A DNA stretch of 64,000 bases from Methyloversatilis sp. RAC08 (GCF_001713355.1 NZ_CP016448.1:930001-994000), one strand, 5' to 3'; shown: positions 46,193 through 55,589, numbered from the stretch's first letter. Notes: generated from the sequence alone by a model not told the origin. Program-made: numbers and translations.

Positions 46193-46861
46193 TCAGCTGC
46201 GTCGGGCTGCCCGGCGCGCCGCGACAGCCGTCAGACCGAGACCGCCCAGCAGCAGCGCCCAGGTCTGGGGTTCCGGTACCGGCGGAGGGCTCACTTCATG
46301 TTCGAAAGCCACGGCGACGCGGATCTGGTTGCGGAACGGGTCACCCATGCCTGGCATCGCGACATGGTGATACATCGACTCGTTCAGGTTCAGCCAGAGA
46401 CTGTTTTCGTCATGCGAAAAATGCAGCGACGGTTCGAAGCCTTCGATCAGGTTGCCGCTCTGGCCGCTGACGTAGCCGATATTGCTGATCGTCGCCGATT
46501 CGATCGGTTCGAGCACGTTGGCAGCGTCGAACACACGGAAGCCGATGAACTCGGGCGAACCGAAGTTCATGAAGTCGATGCTGCCGGTGTAGGTGAATGC
46601 CAGACCGCTGTCGAAGATGTCCACGCTCCACGATGACGTACCTGCGGAATTGAGGATGATCTTCGGTATTTCGACGGCATCGCCAACGCTGACCACGAAG
46701 GTCTGCAGCGCCTGGAAGCCCGCGCCGAGTCCGAGATCAAGGCCGTACTGGACCGTGACGGCGTGGTCTTCAAAACTGGCGTGAGCACTCGCGGCCGAGG
46801 GCGCGAGTGCAGCGGCTGCTGCGATGCCGGCGACGAAACTGCGTGAAAGTGCATTTCTCAT
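46193..46861 (-). CDS. PEP-CTERM protein with predicted N-terminal histidine
   Basis: A 222-residue exported protein. The signal peptide ends SAASA, so the mature chain should begin His-Ala-Ser-Phe (HASFEDHAV). The body is beta-rich with a His/Met-rich stretch (LHFSHDENSLW, then ESMYHHVAMPGMGDP) and the tail is a PEP-CTERM sorting signal (VPEPQTWALLLGGLGLTAVA plus ARRAARRS). No known domain. Lies in a copper uptake locus between a copper-type TonB receptor and another such PEP-CTERM protein; copper binding is my inference. No sigma-54-type site found directly upstream. Confidence 0.85.
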   Translation of the reverse strand: MRNALSRSFVAGIAAAAALAPSAASAHASFEDHAVTVQYGLDLGLGAGFQALQTFVVSVGDAVEIPKIILNSAGTSSWSVDIFDSGLAFTYTGSIDFMNFGSPEFIGFRVFDAANVLEPIESATISNIGYVSGQSGNLIEGFEPSLHFSHDENSLWLNLNESMYHHVAMPGMGDPFRNQIRVAVAFEHEVSPPPVPEPQTWALLLGGLGLTAVAARRAARRS

Positions 46862-46892
46862 GATGGGTATTCCTTTCGTTCGAATGTGTGAG

Positions 46893-46915
46893 GCGGATCG
46901 GTCAGCCCGATCCGC
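46893..46915 (-). terminator. Hairpin between the two copper-locus PEP-CTERM genes
   Basis: Nine-base perfect stem GCGGATCGG / CCGATCCGC with a five-base loop, no T tract. It may stabilise or attenuate the transcript between the two genes rather than end it. Confidence 0.5.
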
Positions 46916-46942
46916 GTGCTTGAACCGGCAGTGCGAATCCAC

Positions 46943-47800
46943 TCAGATCAGCGCGGTGCGGCGGCGCGCGATCAGCCCGATCAGACCGAGGCCGGCGAGC
47001 ATCAGCGCCCAGCCTTCGGGCTCCGGCACCGCGCTGACGGACAGCGCCGCAGAAAAGCCGCGCTGCGCCGTAGCCGCATCGAAATCGATGTACGGGCTGG
47101 CATAGCGCGCGCCGCCCACGATCAGGCTGTAGCTGCCGGCGGCCAGCGTGAAGCTGGCCGAGACCGTGCCGTCTGCACTGCCGTCACCGGTGATGTCGAT
47201 CACCTTGTCACCGTTGAAGTCGACGCCGGCGCCATCCACCGCCTGTCCGATGTAGCCCAGCCGTGCGGCCGCCCAGCCGGCCGCGCCCACTTCGGCCAGC
47301 TTGTTGCCAAGCCAGAAATCCCCGCTCGCGTTGAAGGCACCTTCACGCGTTCCGGTGATGCCGGCGCCCAGATAGTTCGGATTGAGCGTGGGCAGGAAGC
47401 CCGGATGATTGGCGAGATAGTCAGGATGGTCGCCGCCTTCGAAGGCAGCAGCAGGTGCCAGCCCGCTGTACAGCGAAAAGCCCGGGATCAGGTCACCCAG
47501 GGCAGTCAGCGTGTTGCCGCCGCTGAGGTAGTCGAAGCTCGCGGCGCTGACCGTCAGCGTGACGACCGATGTTTCGGTCAGCCTGAACTTCGCCCAGCGC
47601 AGACGGTGGCTGTCACCCCAGTCGGCGTCGGCACCATCGGCCCAGCCGAAGTCCGACGTGACGCGCTGGTTCGACAGCGTCCAGGTATTGCCCGACTGCA
47701 CGCCATTGGCGAGGAAGTCACGCGTGCTGTAGCTGACATGGGCAAAGGCGGAAGCGGAAAACAGGCCGGCGAGTGCGGCCACGATGATTCTGTTCTTCAT
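46943..47800 (-). CDS. PEP-CTERM protein with predicted N-terminal histidine
   Basis: A 285-residue exported protein. The signal peptide MKNRIIVAALAGLFSASAFA is cut so that the chain begins His-Val-Ser-Tyr (HVSYSTRDF). The body has further histidines (WGDSHRLRWAKF, EGGDHPDYLANHPGF) and Asp/Gly-rich loops (DFNGDKVIDITGDGSADG). The end is a PEP-CTERM tail (VPEPEGWALMLAGLGLIGLI plus ARRRT). No named domain recognised. It is in the same orientation as DUF2946, YcnI-type and TonB receptor genes upstream. A copper histidine brace is inferred from the mature N-terminus and the context. Confidence 0.85.
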   Translation of the reverse strand: MKNRIIVAALAGLFSASAFAHVSYSTRDFLANGVQSGNTWTLSNQRVTSDFGWADGADADWGDSHRLRWAKFRLTETSVVTLTVSAASFDYLSGGNTLTALGDLIPGFSLYSGLAPAAAFEGGDHPDYLANHPGFLPTLNPNYLGAGITGTREGAFNASGDFWLGNKLAEVGAAGWAAARLGYIGQAVDGAGVDFNGDKVIDITGDGSADGTVSASFTLAAGSYSLIVGGARYASPYIDFDAATAQRGFSAALSVSAVPEPEGWALMLAGLGLIGLIARRRTALI

Positions 47801-47922
47801 GAAAAGTACTCTCCTTGATACGTGCAGGCGCGCCGAGCCGTGCAGCCTTCAGCGCGCGGAAGCGCACGACTCCATCCTCAGGCAGTAGCCGGAGGTCGGT
47901 GCCGGACGATTTGGCAGGTGAA

Positions 47923-48297
47923 TCAGGAGAGCAGTGGTGGCGCGCGTGGCTGCCAGTGCGCGCCGGTTTCGATCCAGTGTCCGGTATCGATGATGCGCAC
48001 GATAGGCGCGTCGGACTGACCGGATTGGGTGAGCGGAAATGGCAGCGGTGGAGGCGGCAGCGCGCCGGCCGGGACGCACAGCGCGCAATGCTGTCCATGC
48101 AGCACCGTGTCGCCCGAGCCGCCCCGGACGTCGCCGGCACCCGCTGCCGACACGCTGCAGATTTCGTCGAATGGCGTGGCGACACGAACGGCGCCACCCA
48201 GCGATGCCATGACGAACTGCAGGACGAACGCGCACAGCAACACCCACGCCAGCTTGAGCCGACGTGCGGTGCGGGGTGGGCGCGCGTATCGGCTCAC
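47923..48297 (-). CDS. DUF2946 family protein
   Basis: A 124-residue protein with one N-terminal hydrophobic segment (LAWVLLCAFVLQFVMASL) and the DUF2946 cysteine pattern: FDEICSVS, then HGQHCALCVP. These Cys/His groups suggest metal binding. DUF2946 proteins frequently accompany copper TonB receptors. Starts 4 bases after the stop of the YcnI-type gene, so it is in the same operon. Function not established. Confidence 0.82.
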   Translation of the reverse strand: MSRYARPPRTARRLKLAWVLLCAFVLQFVMASLGGAVRVATPFDEICSVSAAGAGDVRGGSGDTVLHGQHCALCVPAGALPPPPLPFPLTQSGQSDAPIVRIIDTGHWIETGAHWQPRAPPLLS

Positions 48298-48301
48298 GGG
48301 T

Positions 48302-48826
48302 TCAGTGATGCGGCCGGGATTCCGCCGGCAGCAGGTCGAGAACGGCCGCTGGCATTTTCACATCGCGTGTGCCCTGACCTTCGGCCGGAATCTGCGACCA
48401 GTCGTTCGCGCCACGCTCGCACTGCTGCATCACCTTGAACCAGCGTCGTCCGGGCGCATCCGGCAGCTTCATCATCAGCGCGAATTCGTCATAGTGCGCA
48501 TCGGCCAGCGGGCCACCGGTCCAGGTGACTTCAACCACCGCTTCAGCAACCGGTTTGCCGTGGTGCATCAGCGGCTGCGCCAGCCTTTCGGTGTGCACGG
48601 CGACGGTCCAGCCCGGCTTCACCATGGGCTTCACGCTGGCCATCGGCTCGGGCAGACGTATCGTGATGGCGGTGGTCGGCGAGCCTTCGCAGCCGTGGCC
48701 GACGCGGAAGGTGCCCTTGTAGTAGCTGCCGGCCGGCGCCGTCTGCTGCTCCAGCACGACATGCGCCGCCGCCACGACCGGCAGGCCGAGCAACGCGAGC
48801 GCCACGCAGTTCAGATATCGATTCAT
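48302..48826 (-). CDS. YcnI-type (DUF1775) copper-binding periplasmic protein
   Basis: A 174-residue exported protein. The signal peptide ends VVAAA, leaving His-Val-Val-Leu-Glu (HVVLEQQTAPAGSYYKGTF) as the mature N-terminus, the hallmark of YcnI-like proteins, where the N-terminal His forms a copper-binding histidine brace. The family motifs RVGHGCEGSPTTAITIRLPE and WFKVMQQCERGANDWSQIPA are present. Starts one base after the TonB receptor stop. Expected role is copper binding or delivery in the periplasm. Confidence 0.88.
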   Translation of the reverse strand: MNRYLNCVALALLGLPVVAAAHVVLEQQTAPAGSYYKGTFRVGHGCEGSPTTAITIRLPEPMASVKPMVKPGWTVAVHTERLAQPLMHHGKPVAEAVVEVTWTGGPLADAHYDEFALMMKLPDAPGRRWFKVMQQCERGANDWSQIPAEGQGTRDVKMPAAVLDLLPAESRPHH

Positions 48827-48827
48827 T

Positions 48828-50927
48828 TCACATTTTCCATTCGATGCCGGCATAGACGGCGCGGCCGTCGCCCGGCAGATAGACATTGCGCGCCCCGGCT
48901 GCCAGTGCGCTGAAGTCGCGCACGACACTGGTGCTCGCGGCATAGCGGCGGTCGGACAGGTTGCGCCCCTCGATGAACCACGAGAACTGCTTGCCGACCT
49001 GCTGCTGGATGCGCAGGCCGAAGAGTGCGTAGTCGTCGGCGAATTCGGTATTGGCCATGTCGACCGCATAGCGCTGCGGCGACCATTCGGTGCTGGCGGC
49101 GATCTTCAGCGGACCGCCGGGCGCCGCGTGGAAGCGGTAGCCCAGCTCGCCGCGGAACAGCGTGCGCGGCACACCGGGCAGCCGGTTGTCGCCGAACAGC
49201 GGGTCGTTGTCGAAGCGAAAGTCGTTGTACAGCAGCGCCTGGCGCCATTCGAAGCCGGCGCCGAAGCGGCCGTCGGCCGCGAATTCGACGCCGCGATGGA
49301 TCGTCTTCGGCACGTTCAGCGTGGTGCTGACCGGTGCGCCGCCCAGATTGAGCGTGTAGGCCAGCAATTCGTCGGTCACCCGGGCGTGGTAGAGCGCGAA
49401 GTCGTAGCGCCCCCATGCAAAGTCGCCGCGACTGCCTGCTTCCCAGGTGGTTGCGCGCTGTGCGCGCAGCGAGTCGATCACCGTCGCCCCGCCGGTCAGC
49501 TCGCCGAATGAGGGTGGCTCGAAGCTGCGCGACACGTTGGCGAACAACTGCATCGAGGGCGAAACGTCGTGGCGCACGCCGAGTTTCGGGCTCCAGCCGT
49601 CGAAAGTGCGCGCGAAACTTTCGTCGCCGCCGGCGCAGGCCAGCGGCCCGCCGGCGAAACACAGGTCACGGCTCTTGCGGCGCGCATGCGTGTATTGCGT
49701 GCCGACCACCGCGGTCCACGCCGGCGCAAAGGTGAGCTGGCTTTCGACGTAGCTTTCGAGATTGCGCGCGCTGGTGTCGAGCTTGTTGGTGCGTGCGCCA
49801 CGACGGCCCGCGACGTTCAGAAAGCGATCGTCGTCGGTGTCGCCGCGCGCGGCGCCGACGCCGGCAACCAGACGATGCGGCAAGCCGGCCAGCGTCGCTT
49901 CGGACACCACGCGCAGCTCGGCGCCGAAATCCTTGCTGCGCTGGTCGAGCACCTGGAAGATGGGGTGGAACAGGTCCTTGTCGACGTAGTAGGCGGACAG
50001 TTCGAAGCGCAGGCCCTCACCGGCCAGCCACACGGTGCGGTTCGACACGCGCCACAGGTCGATGTCGCGCTTCTGGTCGCCGGTGATGTTGGTCAGCGCC
50101 GCCTGGCGCGGATTGGCCTGCAGCTGCGCACGCGTCAGATTGCCCGGCAGTTCTGAATCACTTTTCGCGGCCTGCATGAAGAAGCGCGTTTCCAGCGAAG
50201 GCGCGATGCGCAGCCCGATATTGCCGACGACGCGCTGGGTGTCCTGGCGCGCATGGTCGCGAAAGCCGTCCTGCGTGAAGCTGGACAGGCTGAGATAGCC
50301 ATCGACGTCTCCGGCGACGAAGCCGGTGGCGATCTGGCTGCGCAGATAGCCGAAGGCGCCGGTTTCCGCGCGCACGGTCAGCCGGGGTGCGTCGTGACCG
50401 GTGGGCGACACGTAGTTGATCGCCCCGCCCAGGCTGCTGGCGCCGTACTGCAGCGCATTGCCGCCGCGCCACACCTCGATGTAGCGCGTGGCGAGCGGCT
50501 CCAGCACCTGGAAGTCGCCCCCGCCATCGGCCTGATTGATCGGCACGCCGTCCTGCATCAGCTTGATGCCGCGCAGGTGAAAGGTGCGCTGCAGGCCGGA
50601 GCCGCGGATCGACAGGCGCGATTCTTCCGAACCGAAGCGCGGCTGCACGAACACACCCGCGCTGTAGCCGAGCGCATCCTGCAAGGTCGACACGCGGGCG
50701 TCGCGAAACGATTCGGCGTCGATCACCGAGGCGCCGCCCGGCGTCAGCGCCATCGCGGCACGGGCGGATTCGAGATCGGCAAGTGTCGTGGACAGGATGC
50801 GCCGAGCTTCGATGCGCTGCTCGGGCAGCTGAACCGTGGTGTCGGCCGCCATCGCAAGGCTGCTGACGGCGAGGGCGAGGGGCGAAAGCGCGAACAGGCG
50901 CATCGCGGCCACGAAGGTCGATTGCAT
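48828..50927 (-). CDS. TonB-dependent receptor (FecA-like), copper-locus member
   Basis: A 699-residue outer membrane receptor: signal peptide (LFALSPLALAVSSLAMA), a plug domain (STLQDALGYSAGVFVQPRFG, IRGSGLQRTFHLRGIKLM), and a 22-strand barrel whose end GRAVYAGIEWKM lacks the usual final Phe, with Trp-Lys-Met instead. Substrate not evident. Its direct coupling to the YcnI-type gene (one base apart) and the nearby DUF2946 proteins argue for copper or a copper chelate, though family members also take up iron chelates. Confidence 0.85.
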   Translation of the reverse strand: MQSTFVAAMRLFALSPLALAVSSLAMAADTTVQLPEQRIEARRILSTTLADLESARAAMALTPGGASVIDAESFRDARVSTLQDALGYSAGVFVQPRFGSEESRLSIRGSGLQRTFHLRGIKLMQDGVPINQADGGGDFQVLEPLATRYIEVWRGGNALQYGASSLGGAINYVSPTGHDAPRLTVRAETGAFGYLRSQIATGFVAGDVDGYLSLSSFTQDGFRDHARQDTQRVVGNIGLRIAPSLETRFFMQAAKSDSELPGNLTRAQLQANPRQAALTNITGDQKRDIDLWRVSNRTVWLAGEGLRFELSAYYVDKDLFHPIFQVLDQRSKDFGAELRVVSEATLAGLPHRLVAGVGAARGDTDDDRFLNVAGRRGARTNKLDTSARNLESYVESQLTFAPAWTAVVGTQYTHARRKSRDLCFAGGPLACAGGDESFARTFDGWSPKLGVRHDVSPSMQLFANVSRSFEPPSFGELTGGATVIDSLRAQRATTWEAGSRGDFAWGRYDFALYHARVTDELLAYTLNLGGAPVSTTLNVPKTIHRGVEFAADGRFGAGFEWRQALLYNDFRFDNDPLFGDNRLPGVPRTLFRGELGYRFHAAPGGPLKIAASTEWSPQRYAVDMANTEFADDYALFGLRIQQQVGKQFSWFIEGRNLSDRRYAASTSVVRDFSALAAGARNVYLPGDGRAVYAGIEWKM

Positions 50928-51029
50928 GAAGGATGTTCCGTGATGCGGCCGCGCGACAAGGGCGCGACGAGGTCGGATGGCGATGCGCACGGCGGCAGGG
51001 CCGCGCGTCACCGGCAGATCAGGCGGGGA

Positions 51030-51392
51030 TCAGGCGTGCCGGGGTGGCGCGCGCGGCGACGCCGCAAGCGGCGTGAAGGTCGGAAAATCTGGCGCGAGCT
51101 GCGCCGGTGGCGGCTCGGATTCGGCATGGCGCGCAAACACCGCATCAAATGCATGCGCCGGCAGCGCAAAAGCGGTTTGCGCCATGCACCACGGGCAGTG
51201 GCCCGGCTTGACCGGCTGCGGTATGCCGTCCTTTGACAGCACCTGTACGCCGAACACGGTGCAGATTTCCGTCATCGCGGTCGGGTCGACCGACTGCTGC
51301 CAGCGCATCAGCGACGGCAGCAGTGCCTGCGCGCAGACCGCGAATATCGCGATCAGCAGGGTCAGGCGGAAATGGGATCGGGTGGTGTGCAT
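51030..51392 (-). CDS. DUF2946 family protein
   Basis: A 120-residue protein with an N-terminal hydrophobic segment (LTLLIAIFAVCAQALLPSLM) and the DUF2946 pattern MTEICTVFG then GHCPWCMAQTAF. Second DUF2946 protein of the locus, about 100 bases upstream of the TonB receptor and probably the first gene of the cluster. It diverges from pcnB. The Cys-x2-Cys pair and lone Cys could bind metal; no function is established. Confidence 0.82.
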   Translation of the reverse strand: MHTTRSHFRLTLLIAIFAVCAQALLPSLMRWQQSVDPTAMTEICTVFGVQVLSKDGIPQPVKPGHCPWCMAQTAFALPAHAFDAVFARHAESEPPPAQLAPDFPTFTPLAASPRAPPRHA

Positions 51393-51523
51393 CGGCGCGG
51401 ATGGTAGCGCGCCTGTCGATCGACATGCAACACGGCGGACTGACGCGCGTCGGCTTGCGTTAACATGGCGCGTCGATTATCCAAGCGCCCGGCGCCGGGC
51501 CGCGCCAGAAAGTCCCACTACTG

Positions 51524-52867
51524 ATGATCCGAAAGTTGCTGCGCCGGATATTCCGACGCCCCGAAGACCACACCCGCCCCAATGCGACACGGCCGAGCGG
51601 CCCGGTCAGCATACCGATTGCCCAGCACGGCATCTCACGCGACGCACTGCTGCCGGCCGCGCGCCGGGTGTGTGACGGGTTGCAGGCCGAGGGCTATCAG
51701 GCCTATGTGGTGGGCGGTGCGGTACGCGACCTCATCGCCGGCATCGTGCCGAAAGACTTCGACGTCGCCACCAGCGCGACACCGGAACAGGTGACGGCGG
51801 TGTTCCGCCGGGCACGCATGATCGGGCGCCGCTTCAAGATCGTGCATGTCATGTTCGGCCGCGACACGATCGAGGTGACCACCTTCCGCGGCGATTCCGA
51901 AGCGGTGACCGACGAGCACGGCCGCATCCTGCACGACAACGTGTTCGGCACCATGGAAGAAGATGCTGCGCGGCGCGATTTCACTGTGAACGCGCTGTAC
52001 TATGACCCGGCGACTGAAACCGTCATCGACTTCCACCACGGCGTGGCCGACCTCAAGCAGAGGACGTTGCGCATGATCGGCGAAGCACCGCGCCGCTACC
52101 GCGAAGACCCGATCCGCATGCTGCGTGCGGTGCGCCTCGCGGCCAAGCTCGGGCTGGTCATCGACCCGGACGCGCGCGAACCGATACGCTCGATGGCCAG
52201 CCTGCTCGAGAACGTGCCGCCGGCACGCCTGTTCGACGAAATGCTCAAGCTGCTCACCAGCGGCCACGCCGTGCGCTGTGTGCGCCAGCTGCGCGAAGAC
52301 GGTCTGCATCACGGCCTGCTGCCGCTGCTCGACGTCATTCTCGAACAGCCGATGGGCGAGCGCTTCGTCATGCTGGCGCTGGAGCGCACCGACGAGCGGG
52401 TGCGCGAAGGCAAATCGATCTCGCCCGGCTTCCTGTTCGCCACCCTGCTGTGGCACGAGGTGCTGGCCGACTGGGAAAAGCGCAAGGCCGCCGGCGAATC
52501 GTCGATTCCGGCCATGTTCGAGGCGATGACCGTGGTGCTCGACCAGCAGGCGGAAAAGCTTGCCATCACGCGGCGCATCGCCACCGACATCAAGGACATC
52601 TGGTCGCTGCAGCCGCGCTTTGACGCGCGCGCCGGAAAGCGGCCCTTCCGTCTGCTCGAACTGCCGCGCTACCGCGCCGCCTACGACTTCCTGCTGTTGC
52701 GCGCCGGCTCCGGCGAGGCGCCGCAGGAGCTGGCCGACTGGTGGACCGCATTTGCCGACGCCGACGGCCCGGCCCGCGAAGCGATGCTGCGCCCGGAAGA
52801 AGCGGTCAAGAAACGTCGTCGGGTACGTCGCAAGCCGAACGGCATCAGCCAGGTCGCGCCTGAATGA
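51524..52867 (+). CDS. pcnB: Poly(A) polymerase I
   Basis: Adds poly(A) tails to RNA 3' ends, marking them for decay. The 447 residues show the class II nucleotidyltransferase core: YVVGGAVRDLIAG and KDFDVATSATPEQV (catalytic Asp pair), RRARMIGRRFKIVHV, and FHHGVADLKQRTLRMIGEAP. The Arg/Lys-rich end (VKKRRRVRRKPNG) is typical of PcnB. Overlaps the next gene by four bases. Confidence 0.95.
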   Translation: MIRKLLRRIFRRPEDHTRPNATRPSGPVSIPIAQHGISRDALLPAARRVCDGLQAEGYQAYVVGGAVRDLIAGIVPKDFDVATSATPEQVTAVFRRARMIGRRFKIVHVMFGRDTIEVTTFRGDSEAVTDEHGRILHDNVFGTMEEDAARRDFTVNALYYDPATETVIDFHHGVADLKQRTLRMIGEAPRRYREDPIRMLRAVRLAAKLGLVIDPDAREPIRSMASLLENVPPARLFDEMLKLLTSGHAVRCVRQLREDGLHHGLLPLLDVILEQPMGERFVMLALERTDERVREGKSISPGFLFATLLWHEVLADWEKRKAAGESSIPAMFEAMTVVLDQQAEKLAITRRIATDIKDIWSLQPRFDARAGKRPFRLLELPRYRAAYDFLLLRAGSGEAPQELADWWTAFADADGPAREAMLRPEEAVKKRRRVRRKPNGISQVAPE

Positions 52868-53217
52868 CGATGCCGCAGTTGCCTGTCTGGTTGCAGACCG
52901 GCGGTCTGCTGGTGCTGTCGAACATTTTCATGACCTTCGCCTGGTACGCGCACCTGCGCGACCTGAATCATCGGCCCTGGTGGTATGCAGCCCTGTTTTC
53001 ATGGGGCATTGCGCTGTTCGAGTACATGCTGCAGGTGCCGGCCAACCGCATCGGCCACACCCAGCTGACGCTCGGCCAGCTGAAAATCATGCAGGAAGTG
53101 ATCACGCTGTCGGTGTTCGTGCCGTTCGCGATCTTCTACATGCACGAGCCGTTCAAGCTTGACTACCTGTGGGCCGCGCTGTGTATGCTGGGCGCGGTGT
53201 ATTTCATCTTCCGCTGA
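52864..53217 (+). CDS. DUF486 (DMT-like) small membrane protein
   Basis: A 117-residue membrane protein with four helices (VLSNIFMTFAWYAHL, WYAALFSWGIALFEYMLQVP, FVPFAIFYMHEP, WAALCMLGAVYFIFR), matching the DUF486 family of half-size DMT-like transporters. Function unknown. The ATG overlaps the pcnB stop (ATGA). It stands where folK usually follows pcnB. Confidence 0.88.
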   Translation: MTMPQLPVWLQTGGLLVLSNIFMTFAWYAHLRDLNHRPWWYAALFSWGIALFEYMLQVPANRIGHTQLTLGQLKIMQEVITLSVFVPFAIFYMHEPFKLDYLWAALCMLGAVYFIFR

Positions 53218-53246
53218 CCCGACCTTCCGACCGGAATACCGCACCG

Positions 53247-53885
53247 ATGCTGGACAAAGCACGCTACATCGTCGTCGAAGGGCCGATCGGCGTCGGCAAG
53301 ACCTCGCTCGCCCGGCGCCTCGCCGAACACCTGCAGGCGCCGACCCTGTTCGAGAAGCCGGAAGAAAACCCTTTCCTCGGGCGCTTCTACCAGAACATGG
53401 AGCGCTACGCGCTGCAGACCCAGCTGTTCTTCCTCTTCCAGCGCATGGAACAGCTGCGCGAGGTGGCGCAGGACGACCTGTTTTCCGGCCGCCTCGTGGC
53501 CGACTTCCTGATCGACAAGGACCCGCTGTTCGCGTCGATGAATCTGACCGATGACGAATACGCGCTGTACCGGCAGATCTTCACCGCGCTGAAGCTGCAG
53601 GCGCCGGCACCGGATCTGGTCATCTACCTGCAGGCCGACGCCGATACGCTGGCCGAACGGGTGCGCCGGCGCGGCGTAGACGCCGAGCGGCGCATCAGCG
53701 AAAGCTATCTGGCACGCGTGGTGGAACGTTACGCACGCTTCTTCTACCAGTACGATGCGAGTCCGCTGTTCATCGTCAACGCGGAAGAGCTCAATCCGGT
53801 CGACAACGACGACGATTTTGCGCTGCTGGTCGAACGGCTGACCCAGATGCGCTCCTTCCGCGAATTTTTCGGATACGCCACATGA
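53247..53885 (+). CDS. Deoxynucleoside kinase
   Basis: A 212-residue kinase of the deoxyadenosine/deoxyguanosine kinase family: Walker [11 protein letters not shown] at residues 12-21, [20 protein letters not shown] (substrate region) and a LID region [16 protein letters not shown]. Salvages deoxynucleosides to monophosphates. In many betaproteobacteria such a gene lies before panB, as here, where it overlaps panB by four bases. Precise base preference cannot be seen. Confidence 0.88.
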   Translation: MLDKARYIVVEGPIGVGKTSLARRLAEHLQAPTLFEKPEENPFLGRFYQNMERYALQTQLFFLFQRMEQLREVAQDDLFSGRLVADFLIDKDPLFASMNLTDDEYALYRQIFTALKLQAPAPDLVIYLQADADTLAERVRRRGVDAERRISESYLARVVERYARFFYQYDASPLFIVNAEELNPVDNDDDFALLVERLTQMRSFREFFGYAT

Positions 53886-54718
53886 CCTATGTCCGCGATA
53901 CCGACCCGGCCCGCCGCCCGGTCACGCTGAATACGCTCGCCCGCATGCGCACCGCCGGCGAACCGATCGCAATGCTCACCTGCTACGACTCGACCTTTGC
54001 GGCGGTGTGCGACGCCGTCGGTGCCGACGTGCTGCTGGTCGGCGATTCGCTCGGCAACGTGCTGCAGGGCCATGACACGACGCTGCCGGTCACCATCGAC
54101 GAGATGGCCTACCACACGGGATGCGTCGCACGCGGGCTGCGCAACGTCGAGGGCCGCGCCTTCCTGATCGGCGACATGCCGTTCGGCAGCTATCAGGAAA
54201 GCCGCGAACAGGCGATGCGCAATGCCGTGAAGCTGCTCACCGCCGGTGCACAGATGGTGAAGCTGGAAGGCGGCGCGCACATGGTCGACACCGTGCGCTT
54301 CCTGGTCGAGCGCGGCGTGCCGGTATGCGCCCACCTCGGACTGACGCCGCAGTCGGTGCACCAGCTCGGCGGCTACCGCGCGCAGGGCGTGACCGCAGAA
54401 TCGGCCGAGCGACTGAAGGCCGACGCCGCGCTGCTCGACGACGCCGGCGCCTCGATGCTGGTGATGGAAATGGTGCCGGCCCGGCTGGCGACGGAGGTCA
54501 CGGCAGCGCGCCGCTTCATCACGATCGGCATCGGCGCCGGGCTGGATTGCCACGGTCAGGTGCTCGTGCTGCATGACGTACTCGGCCTTTTCCCCGGCCG
54601 GCGTCCGCGCTTCGTGCGCAATTTCATGCCGGGTGCCGACGACGTGCAGGACGCACTGGGCCGTTACATCGCCGCGGTCAAGGAACGCAGTTTCCCTGGT
54701 CCCGAGCACGCCTACTGA
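53882..54718 (+). CDS. panB: 3-methyl-2-oxobutanoate hydroxymethyltransferase
   Basis: First committed step of pantothenate synthesis, making ketopantoate. 278 residues with [38 protein letters not shown] (metal-binding Asp) and [13 protein letters not shown], as in the family. Coupled to the deoxynucleoside kinase upstream (ATGA) and followed by panC after 31 bases. Confidence 0.97.
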   Translation: MTYVRDTDPARRPVTLNTLARMRTAGEPIAMLTCYDSTFAAVCDAVGADVLLVGDSLGNVLQGHDTTLPVTIDEMAYHTGCVARGLRNVEGRAFLIGDMPFGSYQESREQAMRNAVKLLTAGAQMVKLEGGAHMVDTVRFLVERGVPVCAHLGLTPQSVHQLGGYRAQGVTAESAERLKADAALLDDAGASMLVMEMVPARLATEVTAARRFITIGIGAGLDCHGQVLVLHDVLGLFPGRRPRFVRNFMPGADDVQDALGRYIAAVKERSFPGPEHAY

Positions 54719-54749
54719 GCACTTTTCCGTTACGTCTCGTCGCACCACC

Positions 54750-55589
54750 ATGCAGATACATCCCACGATAGCGGGCCTGCGCGCCGCGCTTGACCCGTTG
54801 CGCGCGCAGGGCGCGCGCATCGCCTTCGTGCCCACGATGGGCAATCTGCACGAGGGCCACGCCTCGCTGATGCGACAGGCCGCCACGCTGGCCGATGTGG
54901 TCGTGGCCAGCGTGTTCGTCAATCGCCTGCAGTTCGCCCCGCACGAGGATTTCGACCGCTACCCGCGCACCATGGACGCCGACTGCGCCCGCATGCAGGC
55001 AGCCGGCGTGGCGCACGTATTCGCGCCATCCGAAGCCGAACTGTATCCGCAGCCGCAGACCTTGCGCGTCGTGCCGGACCCGGCGCTGGCCGACCTGCTC
55101 GAAGGCGCGTTCCGGCCGGGCTTCTTCACCGGCGTCGCCACGGTGGTCGCAAAGCTGTTCAACATCGTGCAGCCGCAGGTGGCGGTGTTCGGCAAGAAGG
55201 ACTACCAGCAGCTGATGGTGATCCGTCAATTGGTGCAGCAGCTGGCGCTGCCGATCGAAATCGTGGGCGGCGAAACACTGCGCGCCGACGACGGACTGGC
55301 GCTGTCGTCGCGCAACGGCTATTTGTCCGCGGCCGAGCGCGCGCAATCGGTACAGCTGTACGAAGCGTTATCCGCGGCGCGTGATGCGCTGCGGGCAGGA
55401 GATCGCGAATTCGCGCGGATCGAACATGACACCACGGCGTTTCTTGAGGCCCGTGGCTGGTCTCCACAATATGTTGCAGTGCGACGACAAGCCGACCTAC
55501 AATCGCCATCCGCTCACGAATCCAGTCTGGTGATCGTGGCCGCCGCCCTGCTCGGGACGACGCGCCTCATCGACAATCTGGAAGTGTAG
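54750..55589 (+). CDS. panC: Pantoate-beta-alanine ligase (pantothenate synthetase)
   Basis: Joins pantoate and beta-alanine using ATP. 279 residues with the nucleotide-binding signatures [16 protein letters not shown] (HxGH) and [14 protein letters not shown], and [12 protein letters not shown]. The true start is [14 protein letters not shown] at 54750. Middle gene of panB-panC-panD. Confidence 0.97.
   Translation: MQIHPTIAGLRAALDPLRAQGARIAFVPTMGNLHEGHASLMRQAATLADVVVASVFVNRLQFAPHEDFDRYPRTMDADCARMQAAGVAHVFAPSEAELYPQPQTLRVVPDPALADLLEGAFRPGFFTGVATVVAKLFNIVQPQVAVFGKKDYQQLMVIRQLVQQLALPIEIVGGETLRADDGLALSSRNGYLSAAERAQSVQLYEALSAARDALRAGDREFARIEHDTTAFLEARGWSPQYVAVRRQADLQSPSAHESSLVIVAAALLGTTRLIDNLEV

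Noticed and set aside
44929..46470. 513-residue plus-strand frame
   Set aside because: Antisense of the copper-type TonB receptor.
47801..47922. Sigma-54-type site before the copper-locus PEP-CTERM gene
   Set aside because: A GG-N10-GC spacing exists, but the surrounding bases do not match TGGCAC or TTGC, so chance is more likely.
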